A stretch of DNA of 64,000 bases from Pardosa pseudoannulata (GCA_032207245.1 CM063506.1:35288809-35352808); one strand, 5' to 3'. Shown: positions 9,600-24,377, counted from the first letter of the stretch. Numbers and translations: made by a program. Notes: a model not told the origin generated them from the letters alone.

Positions 9600-12211
9600 G
9601 TCAACTATGTATTTCCCCTCCTCCACAAAAATAAAGAGTTTTGCATTTTCTTTTTCTGAGAACAAACATCTGTTTATCGCCAAGAGGTAACTTAATATAT
9701 GCTACTATATCAGCATTTCTCTTGGTCCCAGTCAACAGATTCTTGTTTTAAATTACACATTCCACTCTTTAGACTAAAAATAGCTTTTATTTCAATAATT
9801 ACATTAAGTTCTAGAACAATTTATTTCATTTTTATTAAATAAAATTGGTCTAAACATCTGTTTATCTCACACATTGACTTCTATGCACAAATACACTTTA
9901 TAATTACAAAGAGAATATATATATATACAAATTCCCACATGAAGTTATGAACAAATACACTTAATATGAGCAGAATATGTACAAAATCCTTTCAGCCTAA
10001 TGAGACTTGAAAACACTTCACATGATTCTCAATTGATTGTTTTTATCAGTTGATATCTGAGTGGTTATTGGACAACTCTTGGATTATTCTCAGCTAGCTT
10101 CCTATGAGAAAAAATATTTCTTAAGATTAATTTGTAAATAAAACTAATGACATATAGATGACAGGGGTGTTCATATTTGAAAAAATTCTCCATTTTAACC
10201 CAAATATATTTAACACATTTAAATAAATTAAATATTTAATTATTAATTTTAAATCTAAAAGTATAATTTGATGGCAACACAATTACTGTTTTCTAAAAAT
10301 TTTAATGCTTAGTTAAAGTCCTGCAGTTAAGTTTTACTACTCAAAAGGCTTGATCAGGACCACAAATTGAACTTTCACAAAATACTTATTCGCAAACTAT
10401 GATTAATTTGGTACCAAGTTTGTTTATAGTCATTGTTTCTATTCCAGAGTACTATAGAAAAGGCTTACACTTTTGCTGCCATTCACGTTGATTCCAGCAT
10501 TTAGAATTTTGTTGACATGAAAATGTGTTGCGATTAGTTTATGATAACCAAGTAGTACCTACAGATAAAGCTTACCCTTTGTTCTAAGTAGTTGAAAGTA
10601 ATTTTCCCCTTATACATACAATTAACACAAAAATTTTACTTACAAGCCTCATTAATATGCAATAAACATAAGATAACATTAACAAGTTACATGATAAAAC
10701 TATGAACATGGTTAAATAGTAACTTTACTGCATCCCCTAAAAAAATAGCCAAAAGATCTATACACTTTTCCACTGCTAGGACTAATGATTTTATTAAAAT
10801 ATTCTTGAACCTGAATCAGATTCAAGGTACTGAGAGAAAGTAAATGAATTGATAGGATAATACAATTTTTATCTTAGAAGGTAATTTTATGGTACCTTTA
10901 ATTTATGTAAATCCTTTTGATTAACAGGAAATATGGTACTTTTTAAAAATTATAATAGTTCTAATGCAACATTTTGACTGGTTAATCTGTAATGCATATT
11001 ATCTGGTATCAAAGATTTGTTTAGCATTGTTTTATTAATATTTTTAAAGCTAATTTACAGTCAGATCATACTTAATCAAACTCACATTTATCATAGAATG
11101 ATATTAAATATATTGTATTGGTAATTTATAAGTAATAAATGCAAGTTAAAAACATGAAAAAAGCTTATATGTAGTAGCATAGTACCAGTAACAGTACTGA
11201 TTAAAAATATCTAATTAAACATAAAATTTTACATTAGATTCAAGAGATATTTAAAAAAAAAATCTATGTACTGTATATAGAAATCAACATTTAAAAATGT
11301 TTCCTATAACAAACCTTATGAATATACAGAAATTTCATATATACACATGTATCAGAGTCTATATTCAGTTGGTATAAAAGAAAAAAAAAAGTGCTATGGG
11401 TAAAGAAAGCCCAAACTAACTTGATATCGTAATCTATATTTCGTCATCATTTTTGTGCAGTGCACTACTTAACCTTTTTTTGAGAGACAGTTATTGCATC
11501 TTCAAATTTCATTGTTTATGCACATAATGTAAACCGACACAATATTTTAATAAAATATTTATTCTATCAACAGGGTTAATATTCATTTAGCAGGGTAAAA
11601 AAGAACCTGCTAGCATAGTAATGTGCAATTGGTTATTACAATTCTGTATTTGTTTTATTCTAAATACTTTTTGAATAATGCATTGACTGATGCAACATTG
11701 CCAAAGGAAACTTTCTGAACACAATTATAGCACTTTCAAATTTTACTGTTAATGTATAACAGTGTTAACTGATATATATATATATATATAGATAGATAGA
11801 TAGATAGATAGATAGAGAGAGAGTGAGTAAAATGTTTATATTAAGAAGTTGGTTACCCATTACTAATACATCAAAATAAATATTGTAATAATTAAATTAA
11901 AACATTTGCAGTTAGCAGATATAGAAAATTTTAATTCATCAAATGGCATTGGTATTAATACCATTGTTTATTATATAAGTGATAATGAGTAAGAGGACAA
12001 GAAAAACATTTCACACTATATAGGGACTTTCACATAAAAAGCGGTTTAAAACTTTTTTTCACTGAAAAAAGGTTTCTTAATGTCAATATATATTACATAA
12101 ATTGGATTTTTAAATACCTATGGTTTTTCAAAGTGTAGCTAAAAGTGGAAAGTAAATTACAATACTTGTCAATTAAGTTAAAAGGCACACATAAGTATAA
12201 ATATATAATAC
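9600..12211. other. AT-rich intergenic region, downstream of Aurora B
   Basis: No coding exon, RNA gene or element end was recognised. It contains short simple repeats, including TA, GATA and GA runs at about 11774-11823. It should include the 3' untranslated region of the kinase gene on the minus strand. Confidence 0.5.
11774..11823. repeat. compound microsatellite (TA)n(GATA)n(GA)n
   Basis: Runs of TA, then GATA units, then GA units are contiguous. Confidence 0.85.
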
Positions 12212-15200
12212 TTACACATTTTTGTTCTCTATCTGTTTAGTGTTCTCAAGTACCCATGGGTGTCGTAACATGTCATCAAGGCTCATTCGTTCACTGGATT
12301 TTTTCCTTAATAACTGTAAGTTGTTAAAAAAAAAAACTTTAAGCAAAAACCAAGAATGAGCTCTTAATGTATCCTAATTTTATATATAAAAATATCTTTA
12401 CCTTTAGATGGCAATGATAAATTTAAATGATACAACTACAAAATATGCTGGTATATTAAGAGAAAAAAATTCCTTTCACAAAGTATTTGAAATATTTTTA
12501 GTACAATATTATATAATCAACTTGGTAATAACTTTAATTGGCATTCTACCACTTATAATGTTAATTCAATGGTAAAATCTAAATAAATCAAACTCAACTA
12601 ACAAAATTCAATTTTCTAAGCAAACTGTTCCATTTTTATAGTTTCTGCAGCTTGAAAATTGCTCATAATTTTGTGCAGCAGCAAACTAAAGCCTTGTTTT
12701 GAAAGCAAGAGAATGGCTAGAGGAATGTATAAAGATGACAAAAATTAACATCTACTACTTACGTTATACAGTAGAACCTCAGTATAACGACCCCCCATGG
12801 GATCAACATATGGTCGTTGTAACAAATTAAAAAAATAAAAGAAATTGAGCAAAGAAATGATGCAACATTAAATACCTAGAGAACACTATTTATTTGTATT
12901 TCCATTACTGAAATTTTGAAAAAAAGTATTTGACACCTGTTTCAAGTTCATTTGGGAATTTTTCATTATCACTGATTCCATATCCGTTAGATTTTGAAGG
13001 AAATTTTCAAAAATAAATTGTCCTTCAAAATATTCGCGCAACACATTCATTGTATTGAAGGCTTCTTTTTTATTCACTTTTTCAAAAGCTTGGACTATTT
13101 CTTCTCTACCGTCGGAATAGCAATTTCTTCATTTCTGGTAATATGGGAAATAAAATAGTCCTCAATCAGATTTTCTTCACAGCACTGTAAAGTTTCATCT
13201 ACCGTAACAAACTCATCAAAAGATAATTGAAGATCCAGAAATTTAACACTGAGGAGCTGGGTCATTTCATTAGTGTCTGGAATGTCATCCACAGGAGCAC
13301 TGGGCAATAAAGGTTCTGGCAACCGTCAGAATTCAGCTGATTAATTTCCCAACTCTTTCTGAAATTCTTCTTTCGTCTTTACGAAAAAAATGTGCTATTG
13401 TGTTTTGCAGAACATCATTCCATGCTGATTTAGCTAGATGTATAGCACCTAGGACATCAATGTTGTACATCATCTTGATAGCTGGATTTGAAGCAATGGA
13501 TAACTAACTGATCTAAGGGTTGAAATATTACAGTGACATTAGAGAGAAATTTCAGTTTTATGGGTTTTAAATTGCTGATTGCGGGATGAGCAGTGCAGTT
13601 GTCAACAATCAGCAAAATCTTTCTTTTACTTGCAGCCATCTTCCGGTGAAGTTTTCGAACATATTCTTCAAATAAGGCACTAGTCATCCATGCCTTTTTG
13701 TTGTTTTTGTACGCAATTGGTAAAGTTTACACACCCTTAAAAGCACCTCGGGTTTGTTGACTTTCCGATTAATAAAAGAGGCAACTTTTCGTAGCACCCC
13801 CTCCCCTCCTTTTAAGCAAACACAAAGAGAGGAGTACAGGTTTCTTGAAGTTGCACCACAGTACAATAATTTTGAAATATCCCACTTGCTCATGGGTTAT
13901 ACAGACTAAAATTTGTAGTTGCTCTAATGAAAAATAATACGCTTGGGGTCCTTGTAATGACTCAAAATTAACATTATTCCTATGGTAAAATAATTGGGAC
14001 TTTTTAAGATGGTCATTCTAATGAAAGGGTCGTTGTATCATGGAGTCATTAAAAAGAGGTTCTACTGTAATTCAACTCGTAAGGCTATACACTATCAGAG
14101 CAGATATCTTCAAACTGTTTGCGAAATCCCACAGGTCTGTGGTACATCTCTGGGAATTTCACAAATCTAAATAAAAATTAACAAAAGATGCTTTTAAAGC
14201 ACTCCCACTAGAGATATATTTGAAGATACATGTAAAAATACCTAGAAAATTCTTGGACAGCTATAAAATTTTCATGTCACTGGGAACAATATATTTAAAC
14301 AAAAATTATTCCTTTAATTATTTCTTTCTCTTCCCCTCCAATCCAATTTTTTATAGTTTAATATTGAGCTATCCAGAAACTAACCTATGTACAAATTTCA
14401 GATCTAGCTAATCAGGAAGGTAGTTAAAGTTTATTACAAAGTACCAACTCACACAAGTGAAGTTAAGTAACACTGATTAAAAAATACATAATGAGCCAAA
14501 TAAAAATTTAAAGTATATTTAGTCAAAAAGCCTCATCTTAAGACATTTACAACACTATCAAATGCCTGAGCTTAATTAATATTTTAGTATGTTATAAAAA
14601 GAAACATATCCTGTGTCATCTTGCAATATGTTTGACAGTTTCAGTGAAGGGCAAAATAACATTCTATCTTCACCATGATAAATCCTTTGAACAATTTAAC
14701 CTACCAAAAACTTGACCAGAGTTTAGTCATACAAAATATCCTGAAAACTGGTTTAGCCATTTTAAAATTAGTGAACAGACATACAAAAGATATTTATTTT
14801 ATAAGTCTATATGTGTACATTATATTTAAATCTTATAAAAAAATTTAAGATTTCATAAACACATTTTTTCTTTAAATCAGAAGATAAATTTATTACAAAC
14901 AAAAAATACATGCAGTCAGTTTCACAACATTTCAGTATCCTTTGTCTATGGAATTCACATGTTTACAATAGAGATATGTTTACTCATTATCAAACAATAG
15001 TACCTTTCTTATGATTTTGAATCTATTTACGATTCTACACTGTACTGTAAAATTACAGTCTACTTGTATATGGCCTTTACTGCAACCTCATATACTAGTG
15101 TCTAAAATGGCATAAATGTAATACAGACTCCACTTAACCCATCCACCGGCCACCCTCTCCACGTTTTTCCCTTTCAAAACAGTCACACTTTTCGTAAATT

Positions 15201-18200
15201 CCAGACGGAACTTACCGTACCATACTAGAGTTGCCGGTTTAAAAGTTGTCAGGCTACTTTTAAATTATTTTCCCTGCAAGGTAAAGAAGTTCCGTTACTC
15301 AAAATTAGTTTCTTTCATTTATTATCGCTTTGCAATATTTTTTTTCCCTCAAAAGTGTGCGATACGAGTTATACGAGTGCGAACGAGAAGGGGTCGACAG
15401 GTCCGTTTTCGAACAGGAATTCGCTGTCGAACCCCCGTCGACGTGTCCGTTCAGTGGGTTAATGTGATCAGTTTGGAACACTGTGATTATAACAATAACC
15501 AATTGATAACAATAACCAATATGCAAAATTAGATAAATTTATCCGCCCCTTTAATTCACACTTTACATTTATGTACCGCATATTATCGTTTAACACAAGA
15601 ATTTTATACATAATTAAAAAAAATGATCATTTGTTGACTGTCTACATTTTTTTCTAAGAAGCTCATTGATTAATTGTTCATAATCAAAAATGTTTTTTTA
15701 AGTCATCGGAGCAGTGTTGTACTCCATGTTTCAGCACTTGTAGGAGGTATCTTGATATCAAAAGATTATTCATTAGACTCATCAGTTCCATCATTCATCT
15801 ATTTTCTTATCACAATCTGTTAATGTGGAAGCAACTGGAATGTGCCTCTGTATTTTCATTTTGTTTATTTCTTCTAGTACGATCATCGTGATTTTTCAAA
15901 ATTTTGCACTGACTCATTTTTGGTAACCTGTCATAACGATATTAAAATTTTGATCTTTTGTTTTATTGTTAAATCATTTCGCTTTCTGGCTTCCATATTG
16001 ACAAGCTGCATGTAAGTGAGCAAAATTCTGGGGACATGTAATTCCCCACTCTTTTGTTCACTTCCCATTTCCCTAGGTGGAAGAGGGAGAATTCTCAGAT
16101 ATTCAAACAACAGCGAAGGGAAAGAAAAGAATGAGTTCCTACTGAATGCACTGTGAATATTCCTTTGCCAATTAGTTCAGAAATTGATAACATTACCTTA
16201 TGTAATGATCACATAAAGCAATAATTATAACATACAAATGAATAAGGACAATCGGGACTAAGTGATTTTGATAACAATAAGTGATTGATAACATTAACCG
16301 CGATCACATTAAGCGGAGTCCACTGTAGTTTGAATTTTGAGTATTTAAGTTTCCATGTTGATCATCTTTATACAGGGTATCTGCCAAAATAAAATTTTTC
16401 AAATCCATGACTTTCCGAGATTTAGCAGATCATTTTCCATGACTTTAAAAAGCTTTCGTTAAAGTATATATAAATAAAACTTCTGATGTACACACAAATA
16501 AAATATATGTTTTTAGAGAAATTACAGGAATTTTATCATAAAAAAACTACAAATTTACTTTATAAGTGTTAATAAACTCACATACATAAAAATAAATTGT
16601 TGTATCTACATACCTAAGTTTAATCATATAGTAATTTTTCAATCAAAATGTTTCCAATTTGAATTCAGGGTACTTTGGTATTATCTAGGTGACCACGAAT
16701 AATAGCCAAATATAACCCTATAATGTTTATATACAATATCCCTAGAGATAAACTTATATTTTGTGCAAAAATCTTAACTAATTTTTATTAAAAAATAATT
16801 ATTATTATATTAATAACATTTTAATCTACAATTTAAGAAAAAAAACAGAATAATATACATTTACCCACCCATTAAGCTTTCTTGCTTTGAGTTTCCTTGG
16901 TGAACAAATTTTACTTGGCAATAGGGTCAATAGGATAATACATAAATACAAAACTCAGTAACTTTAGTCAAATGGCAAGTAAAAATAGAATTAAACAATT
17001 CAATGCATCTTTTTTAAATTGGTAGTTAAAGGATCCATGACTTTCCATGACATTTACTCATTTTACTTGAAAAATCAAGACTTTCCATGACAAAATTAAT
17101 CCATTGTCTAAATCCATGATTTTCCATGACTTTCCTGGTGCGTGGAAACCATGTTTATAGTTAAGTATTATTTTGCTGTAACTACCTATCTGTCTCATTG
17201 CTAGATAAAAATATTTGGATCTAGACTGGTTGGACTACATTTTGGTTTGGTTTGGAGCGCTACGGTCTACTGTTTTGCACACGAGGGCTAATGAGACCGG
17301 GACCTACTGCTTAAAGCCGATTCCGAACGGCTACGAACATCCATGCCATAGTGGGATTCGAACCCACGAACTCCGGTACCGACGATCAGCGCCCTAACCA
17401 ATCGGCCAGCGTTCGGCTGGACTACATTTTGGATAGGATATCTATATCATGATACATATAATGATAGATATGGATATATATATATAGGTAGTAAGAGGGT
17501 AAAAAGTTTAAAAAATACTTACAGATCGAATAAAATCTCTTGCAAGTGGTGACACATGATCAGGAAATTTCAAATCAACTTTCCTAATACGAGCATATGT
17601 TTCATTACTTGTCTTTGATTCAAAAGGAGGATTTCCAACAAGAAACTCATAGCAAAGTATACCCAAACACCATAGATCTACTGTGGCATCATACACAGCA
17701 TGTTCAAGCATTTCAGGAGGAAGATAGTCCAATGTACCACACATTGTTGTACGCCTCAAGGATGGAGCATGAACAGACCACCCAAAATCTGAAATTTTTA
17801 TATCACCTACTAAGTCAAGAAGCAAGTTTTCAGGCTTTATGTCTCTGTGAATAACTTTCTGGGAGTGACAATATTTAAATGCTACAGCCAGCTGTGACAT
17901 GTACTGCAAGAAGACAAAATAGTAATTATGAAATTAAATACAATCAATATAACAAATTATAGGGAAGATAAATTTAAGCTTAAAATAAAAGATGACAAAT
18001 CACTCATTTCAAATGTAAAATAACAAATTCAGATAGCAAGGCAAACATACTGAAAGTTGCAGAGATCAAGTTTTTATAAGTGTAACATTTACCTTGGCTG
18101 CAAGTGGTTCACTAAAACGTTGACACTTTTGTAATGCTTTATAGACTTCACCCCGTGCAGCATATTCTAACACCAGAAATATTCTTTTTTCATCATGAAA

Positions 18201-21200
18201 GTAGTTGTATAATCTCAGAATATTAGGGTGCCTATGGATGAAAAAAAAATTGAAGTTAAACATGAAATGTGAAAGTTTTAGTAGTTTTAAAAGTGTATAA
18301 GATTTATAAAGTAAGACAATATACTTGTTAAATTTGACAAACTAATGCTACTTAGTCTCCTAACTAATAAGGCAAATGTAAACTGTCAAAGCTAAAAATC
18401 TGAAAGTCACTTACAAATAATAAAATAAGATTTCTCTGAAAGTAACTTATTTTAGTCGAAAAAATAAATGCCAGTGACTTTACAGGACATACCATAGGTA
18501 AAATTTCATAGTGTAACACATTCATTAAAAACACAATGAAGTCTTCAACCATAATTTTGCACGTATAATCAGCACCATCGTATAGTCCGTGGGCTAGATT
18601 TTTTATTTAAAAAATTTCATAAATCATCATAGTCCACAACACTAGATAATCTGTGGACTATATAAGCAGAAATATGTATTTTAGTATGAAAATATTAAAT
18701 CATTTTAAGAATAAAAATCTAAGTACAGTAGAGGGCCGAAAAGTCTGGTTTAGGCTAAATTAATTTCACCTCTAAAATTTGAAATAATTTCTTCTGACAT
18801 AACCTCGGAGAGGAATTTTAACAGAAGAAACTGAGCGGCCAACATTCCTCTGTTTGAGAACTCAGCTATGTAAATCGTCCTCTAATGCAGGCCATTGTAT
18901 TTTTCCATGATGATTGGATTGATTTCTTCTCATATTTTTAATGTGCTTATTATTTTTAATTTAATTTCATTTTGCTTGCACCAACTTCTAACTCTTTCTC
19001 GCCGACCTTCTAAATTACTTTCAGCTTGAAATCAGCAGTCAAACTGCGAAGATGTTTTAAAAACATAATATTACTGCAAATCAAAACTTTGAAAACAAAA
19101 CACTCTGTTACGAGGGATTCTTGTGTTGAAATTATCTTGACGTCCTGTGAGTTATGCTTTTGTTTACATTTGATCATCAGCCGTTAGCATGATCTGCTTT
19201 TCTTCCCCCTTCTTCCGATTTCGATGATTTGAGCGATGAACCAGCAGATAGTATGTAGTTGAAGAAATTTGCTTTTTAAACACAGATAGCCTGCAGACTA
19301 TAGGTGCGAAATTACAGTAACTGCCTTTAACCCTTTTAAGGATAGTGGTTTTGTAGCGAAACCACCTGTTAATACTTTATCTCTATTTTAAACACATTAA
19401 TTTTTTTCTTTGTTTTTGACACTATAAATGAATGGTATCACTACAATTAATTTATTTCTCTTTGAAATACACTATTTTTAAATTTGCTTTACATGGAAGA
19501 ATCAAGAGTTCGACTTTCTTCATGATCTCATATGAAAATACTTTCCTACAACATTACTTATAAATTATTTAGCTATTTATTAATTACATTATTTTAAGTT
19601 GAGTTATTCATTGCTCTCTAAATTTAATTAAGACTTTAAGTAAGAAATATTTTCCTGCTGTACATAGAGAGCTTTTCACAGTTAAAGCACCTTCTCCAAA
19701 TCTCGACCCCCCCCCCTCCCCAAAGAATGTAAAAATATTTTTTTCATATATTTCAAATCTATAAGGATCATAGATAAAATTTCTAACCTAATTGCATTAA
19801 ATACCAAAGAATTTGTAATCTTGAGCTTCAAACGGTTAATAGGGTAAATTTAAGCATAATTTAAATGTTATAAACAATTCAGAAAAGAAGTTGTTTGATT
19901 TGAATATTCTCTTTCTAAGGTAAGAATTGTATGTTTATAAACAAAATTCTAATAAAAAAAAAAAAAGAGAGAGAGAGAGAGAGGGGACACAATTTCAATG
20001 ATATTTACAGGAAAATTAACATTTTAACTTAAGATTGTTCAGAAAGGTAAAAATCCCAATGCCTAAACAAGTTGCATAAATAACTACTTGTCTAGTTTAT
20101 AATTTCATATAAAATGTTTTCCTAGTTTGATAAAAATTCTTTAAATGCATTCAGTTTTTTAAGTTGTTACATGTAAAAAGAATGTCAATGAAAAAAAGTA
20201 ACAGAATTGTCCTACAAATTTTATTAACAAACCAGACTTTCACTTCACAGTGAATTATTAAAAACATTGATGTTTTGCTCAAAATGTAAGCAAATACATA
20301 GGAAATTGCAAATTATTTACACCATTCTGACAGCATTTTAACCAAAGTACTAGAACCTTTATAAATGCATTACCTCAAATGTGACTGAATTTCAATTTCT
20401 CTCCGAACTTGATTTTCTACACCATTCTTTAAAATTTGAGCTTTATAGAGAATCTATGAATAAAAGAATCATTTATAAAATATTATGAACACTTATTGCC
20501 AACAGATTAACTTGTATATTGCACTAACATGTGTATGGGAAGATTTAAGATTTAGATGCAATATATAAAGCACCCTATATCTATTCAGATAAACTAATTT
20601 TATAGGAACAGATCTCTATAGATCACGCTTGCAGTGGAGTTTACAAAACTGCATCAGCTTGGAGAAATACCCTTCCTTCCCTAAACATAATTATACAACT
20701 GACACAAACACTTTTAGCTTTTCAACATTAAAATTTCAAAGCTCCTGGAATGATATGCAAAAGGCTCCAAAAATAAAATGTCAAGAAATGCATGTTTCAT
20801 ACACTTTCAATTATTGTTGATATTTCAGGATTAACAATGCATGTGGGATGTGACAAAGAAATAAACATTGTGTCTGATTTCTGGCAAATGGGTAACAATG
20901 CATATTTCCAACATGTTACCATCATGATTTTAATGTCTTGATTTCATGCAAGGGATAAATGGTGCCTGCCTGATATAACCGATAGATCTATATCAGCACA
21001 CTTTTTAACAGCAGCCATTTGCAAACATTGTGAAAATTTGACTAAGACAAATTATTTAATTATTCATAATTTTTTTAATTAATGCTCTAAAAGAGCTATT
21101 TGTATTTTTGTCACAAAATTGAAGTATTTTTTCCATATTATTACTCAAGCGCACATAGAATAAAAGTTAGATGTTTGACTTGTTTGTATTTCCTAGTATT

Positions 21201-24200
21201 TATAAAACACTTCATGGTGAATAATTTTATAGGCTTAATTTCTATCAAAGTAAAACACTTTTAAAAAACAATTTCCTGAAATGCTTTTATTTTAAGCATT
21301 GTATAACAATATAAAAAAACTTAGAAATTATTGGAATACAATTTCTTGCATCAATATATTGCTTTGTGATATAAAGCTGGTTACAGATCATGATGCAAGA
21401 TTTTCCACAATTCCTAGTCATAAAAGGACCTTAGATAACAACATACTATCTGGAATCTCTCCCCTTACTGGTATTTTAGCACTAGGATCAGTATCAGAGG
21501 ACCAATGTTGCCCCATAAAACTATCCAAAGATTACAACTATCAGAAAAGTAATGTGAACACTCAAAATCTAAAATAAATTTCCTGCTGAAAGAAAAAAAA
21601 ATTGAGGAAAATGAAAAGCAACAATCAATGTTAATGAAAATCCAAATATAACTGTCATATAATGTAAAACATGTTAAAACATACTTTAATAAAAACTACT
21701 ATACCTTTAATGCCACAATAAATTTTGATTTCTTTTCTCTTGCCAGATATACATGTCCAAATTTTCCAGTACCTAATGGTCTACCAATGTCAAAATCATC
21801 CAGACTCATTTTCTTCATTTTTTTACTTAAAAAAGAAAATAAAGTTTATAAATATTTTAGAAGATTCATTTTTATATGAAAAGCTGGAATTGTTTGAAAT
21901 AATAGAATTTAACCCAGATTAAACTTAGTTCATCTTTAAAAATATAGTAATTAGAAACTGGTAAAGTCCAAATAGTACATTGAGGGGGCAAAAAATTTGG
22001 TCTCTTTATGTCGATTAATTTACATGTATAAAGCTCTTACTGTTTAAGGCTAGAATAATGGTTATACAAATGAACTAAAATCTGATTTCATAATAGAAAA
22101 GAAAAAAAAATTGTGGAACTGCACATCCAAAACTAGCAGCTTTTGGGATAATTTATAACATTGCATAAATCTGTATCATTTAGTAAATAGTACTTTTCCC
22201 CCAATGATCACTAAGAGTAATATTTTTTTGCCAGAAATAGTTTCTGAATTAATACATTGAGTTTCTTACATAAAATTTTATATATTGTTTAATAATTTTC
22301 TGCAAAAATTTTATTAAATATTTGGATATATTCTATATGAAGAAAGCAACTATAGTGCAACATTGATCTATCGCCTCTTGCATTATTTTCCTACATAAAT
22401 CGTTCAATTAATTTGATACCATAGACCTCCCCCCTTCCCAATGTTATTTTTTCTCTGACTTTTTCCTGCACTATCATTAAAAACATTGCTGTCAAAACTA
22501 GAATAGTTTATGTATATGCAGACTAACAAAGATAGCACACTAACAGTGATAGAGGAATTAGAATCGTTCTTTGAGTCAGGTGATTTACATATACAATACA
22601 TGTATCAATTGCATTGAAAAAGAATTTACACACAATTCTAAATATGTAGTATTTCATAAAATATTGAATGCTTCCAATTAGTATGTTAAATAATAAATGT
22701 ATTCATATCCTGCATTTTATAGAATTTCTACATCCATCACTTTCTGTCCCCTTGAAAAAGGATGAAGTGGGGATTCACTGAATATACATTTCAAACAAAC
22801 TAATTTTTAAAAGTCTTACATCTGTGGGGTCTGAGAAGTATAGCTTATTTCATTCTCTTTCAGGTCATCTAATGTTGCTTTCAATTTCATCTGTAAAATA
22901 TAAAAATTAAAATATATCAAACTGTGATACTTAGATAAAATAAAATTATATACAGTAAACATAATTTAAATACAAATTCTCATTTTCTATTATTCTCATT
23001 TATTCAGTCAATGTCACCATAGTCCTGAACCTGGTTGCCATTAAATGGGTTCAAATTATGATGACATTTGAGTAATTTTAAATAATTTCATAGATATAGG
23101 TCTAGGATAAACTTTAATACATGTAGTGTTTTTTTTTAAGTAAAATATTGTAAATCAATAATTAATCTTAATTAACAAAACTTGTTAGTATATTGAATTT
23201 CAGTTTATTTCAAATATTTGACTTCTAGATACACCTTGGTAAACAGAACAACGAAACAAATGAACTAAATAAAAGTTTATCCTCATTTAAGATTCTCTCA
23301 GTCTAGATTGATTAAATTTTCTATGGGCTCCAATATTTTTTTTTTTGTGTGTGTGTGTTAAAAGGTTAAAATAAGAAAGCATGTTTACAATCTGTGATAT
23401 TCGTAGAATTTTCATGACAATTTTTATAAAATTTATCATAGTTAAGAAATTTTACATATTTCAAACAAAATACAATCATATTTTAACTGATAATATGTGT
23501 AATAAATAAGTAAAGTTGTTTTATTAACATGAAAGACCTGTATCAGCAGTTGTATTCTCTGGTAGTACTCAGAATATTAGTGATTGATGGTTATTACATA
23601 CTTAATTCTCTGATTTTGTAGAAAACTATTTCATATATACACAAAACTCAATATTTACACAAAAATCAAGACAAAATTTTTGAAAAACTGAATGGCAATT
23701 TAAAATTCATATAGATGTATGTTTAAATATTCCAATATCAAACCTGATCACAATAAAAAAGAAGGGAAAAAAAAACTTGGGAAGTTTTGTTTTACAAATC
23801 CTGTTTCATATGTCAAGCAAAATGTAAAAAGACAGTGAAAAAATGTTACTTATTCTTGTCTTAGTCCCTTTATTTAAATATATACACAAATTATTGTATA
23901 TTCTCCTATATTCTACCAATTCCAGGAGTTGATAACATTTTTCAGCGAAATTTAGAACTTTGCAATTTTCTTATATTTCTTAAACTATTTGTAGAATTAT
24001 TAAAAAATTTCAACTCAGTTTTTGTTTACTAACAACTTAATACAAATACTTTCAACATCAGCAATGAATCAGTAATTTTATTGTTGTAAAATAAAATATG
24101 ACTATAAATTGAATAATGCTGGATAATAGAATATGCATGTACAATAATTTACGAAGCAATTATATTTAAACACATATTACACATTATAACTTTAATGCTG

Positions 24201-24377
24201 CTAAATCACTAAAAAAAATTATAGCTTTAATATTCAGAAATATAAATCTTTTAAGCTCCTATAACAGTAGGAAAATGCAAGCTCTTTTATGATTTCAGTT
24301 TAAAGTCACTGATAGTAAATAACGGATTTGAAAATAAAAATCACACTTACTCGTTTGGTCTCACTCCTTTCAGACAT
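12212..24377 (-). CDS. AURKB: Aurora B-type serine/threonine kinase
   Basis: Seven exons on the minus strand join in frame: 24377-24351, 22890-22820, 21825-21705, 20453-20374, 18231-18093, 17903-17523 and 12313-12212. All introns are GT-AG, and the product is 306 aa. Kinase features are GTGKFG at residues 51-56, Lys73 in VALK, helix-C Glu92, HRDIKPEN with Asp167, DFG Asp185, and the Aurora activation loop [14 protein letters not shown] with Thr199. LRLYNYF and [13 protein letters not shown] followed by KVDLKFP fit Aurora B better than A. Aurora B is the catalytic part of the chromosomal passenger complex with INCENP, acting at centromeres and the midzone. The N-terminal extension is short (about 43 residues). 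The stop codon lies inside GTGTAAGT, which is also a good donor, so a longer isoform is possible. The other nearby gene starts divergently at 25689. Confidence 0.95.
12769..14067 (-). mobile_element. Tigger/pogo-type DNA transposon, inactive
   Basis: It starts cagtagaacctc and ends gaggttctactg, a perfect 12-bp terminal inverted repeat, with TA on both sides (12767-12768 and 14068-14069). On the minus strand, transposase pieces read [34 protein letters not shown] and FQPLDQLVI (about 13710-13460), typical of the pogo/Tigger DDE domain. C-terminal pieces lie at 13322-13095 and 13077-12886. Several frameshifts separate them. It sits in the last intron of the Aurora gene, in the same orientation. 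Confidence 0.9.
14068..15123. other. AT-rich intron sequence of Aurora B
   Basis: I see nothing recognisable between the two pogo-type elements. Confidence 0.5.
15124..16325 (-). mobile_element. second pogo-type element, highly decayed
   Basis: The left end is cagactccacttaaccc. The right end in reverse complement is cagtggactccgcttaatg. Both are next to TA. On the minus strand from 15996 the text reads [18 protein letters not shown], matching the start of the CENP-B/pogo DNA-binding domain, and then becomes stop-ridden. The termini differ from those of the element at 12769-14067, so this is a different family. Confidence 0.65.
16373..17153. mobile_element. hAT-like repeat, copy 2
   Basis: This is a second copy of the repeat at 6920-7660, with a more complete right end: ttttccatgactttcctggt and gcgtggaaaccatg. 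The reverse complement of that end resembles the left end cagggtatctgcc. TTTATA occurs on both sides and may be a worn target duplication. It lies in the last Aurora intron. Confidence 0.7.
17246..17417 (-). mobile_element. tRNA-derived SINE, full-length, minus strand
   Basis: This 172-bp member lies on the minus strand with a perfect 15-bp target duplication, tggactacattttgg (17231-17245 and 17418-17432). A-box and B-box sequences are intact and close to the 3532-3703 copy. It sits 105 bp from the exon 6 donor of Aurora B. Confidence 0.93.
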
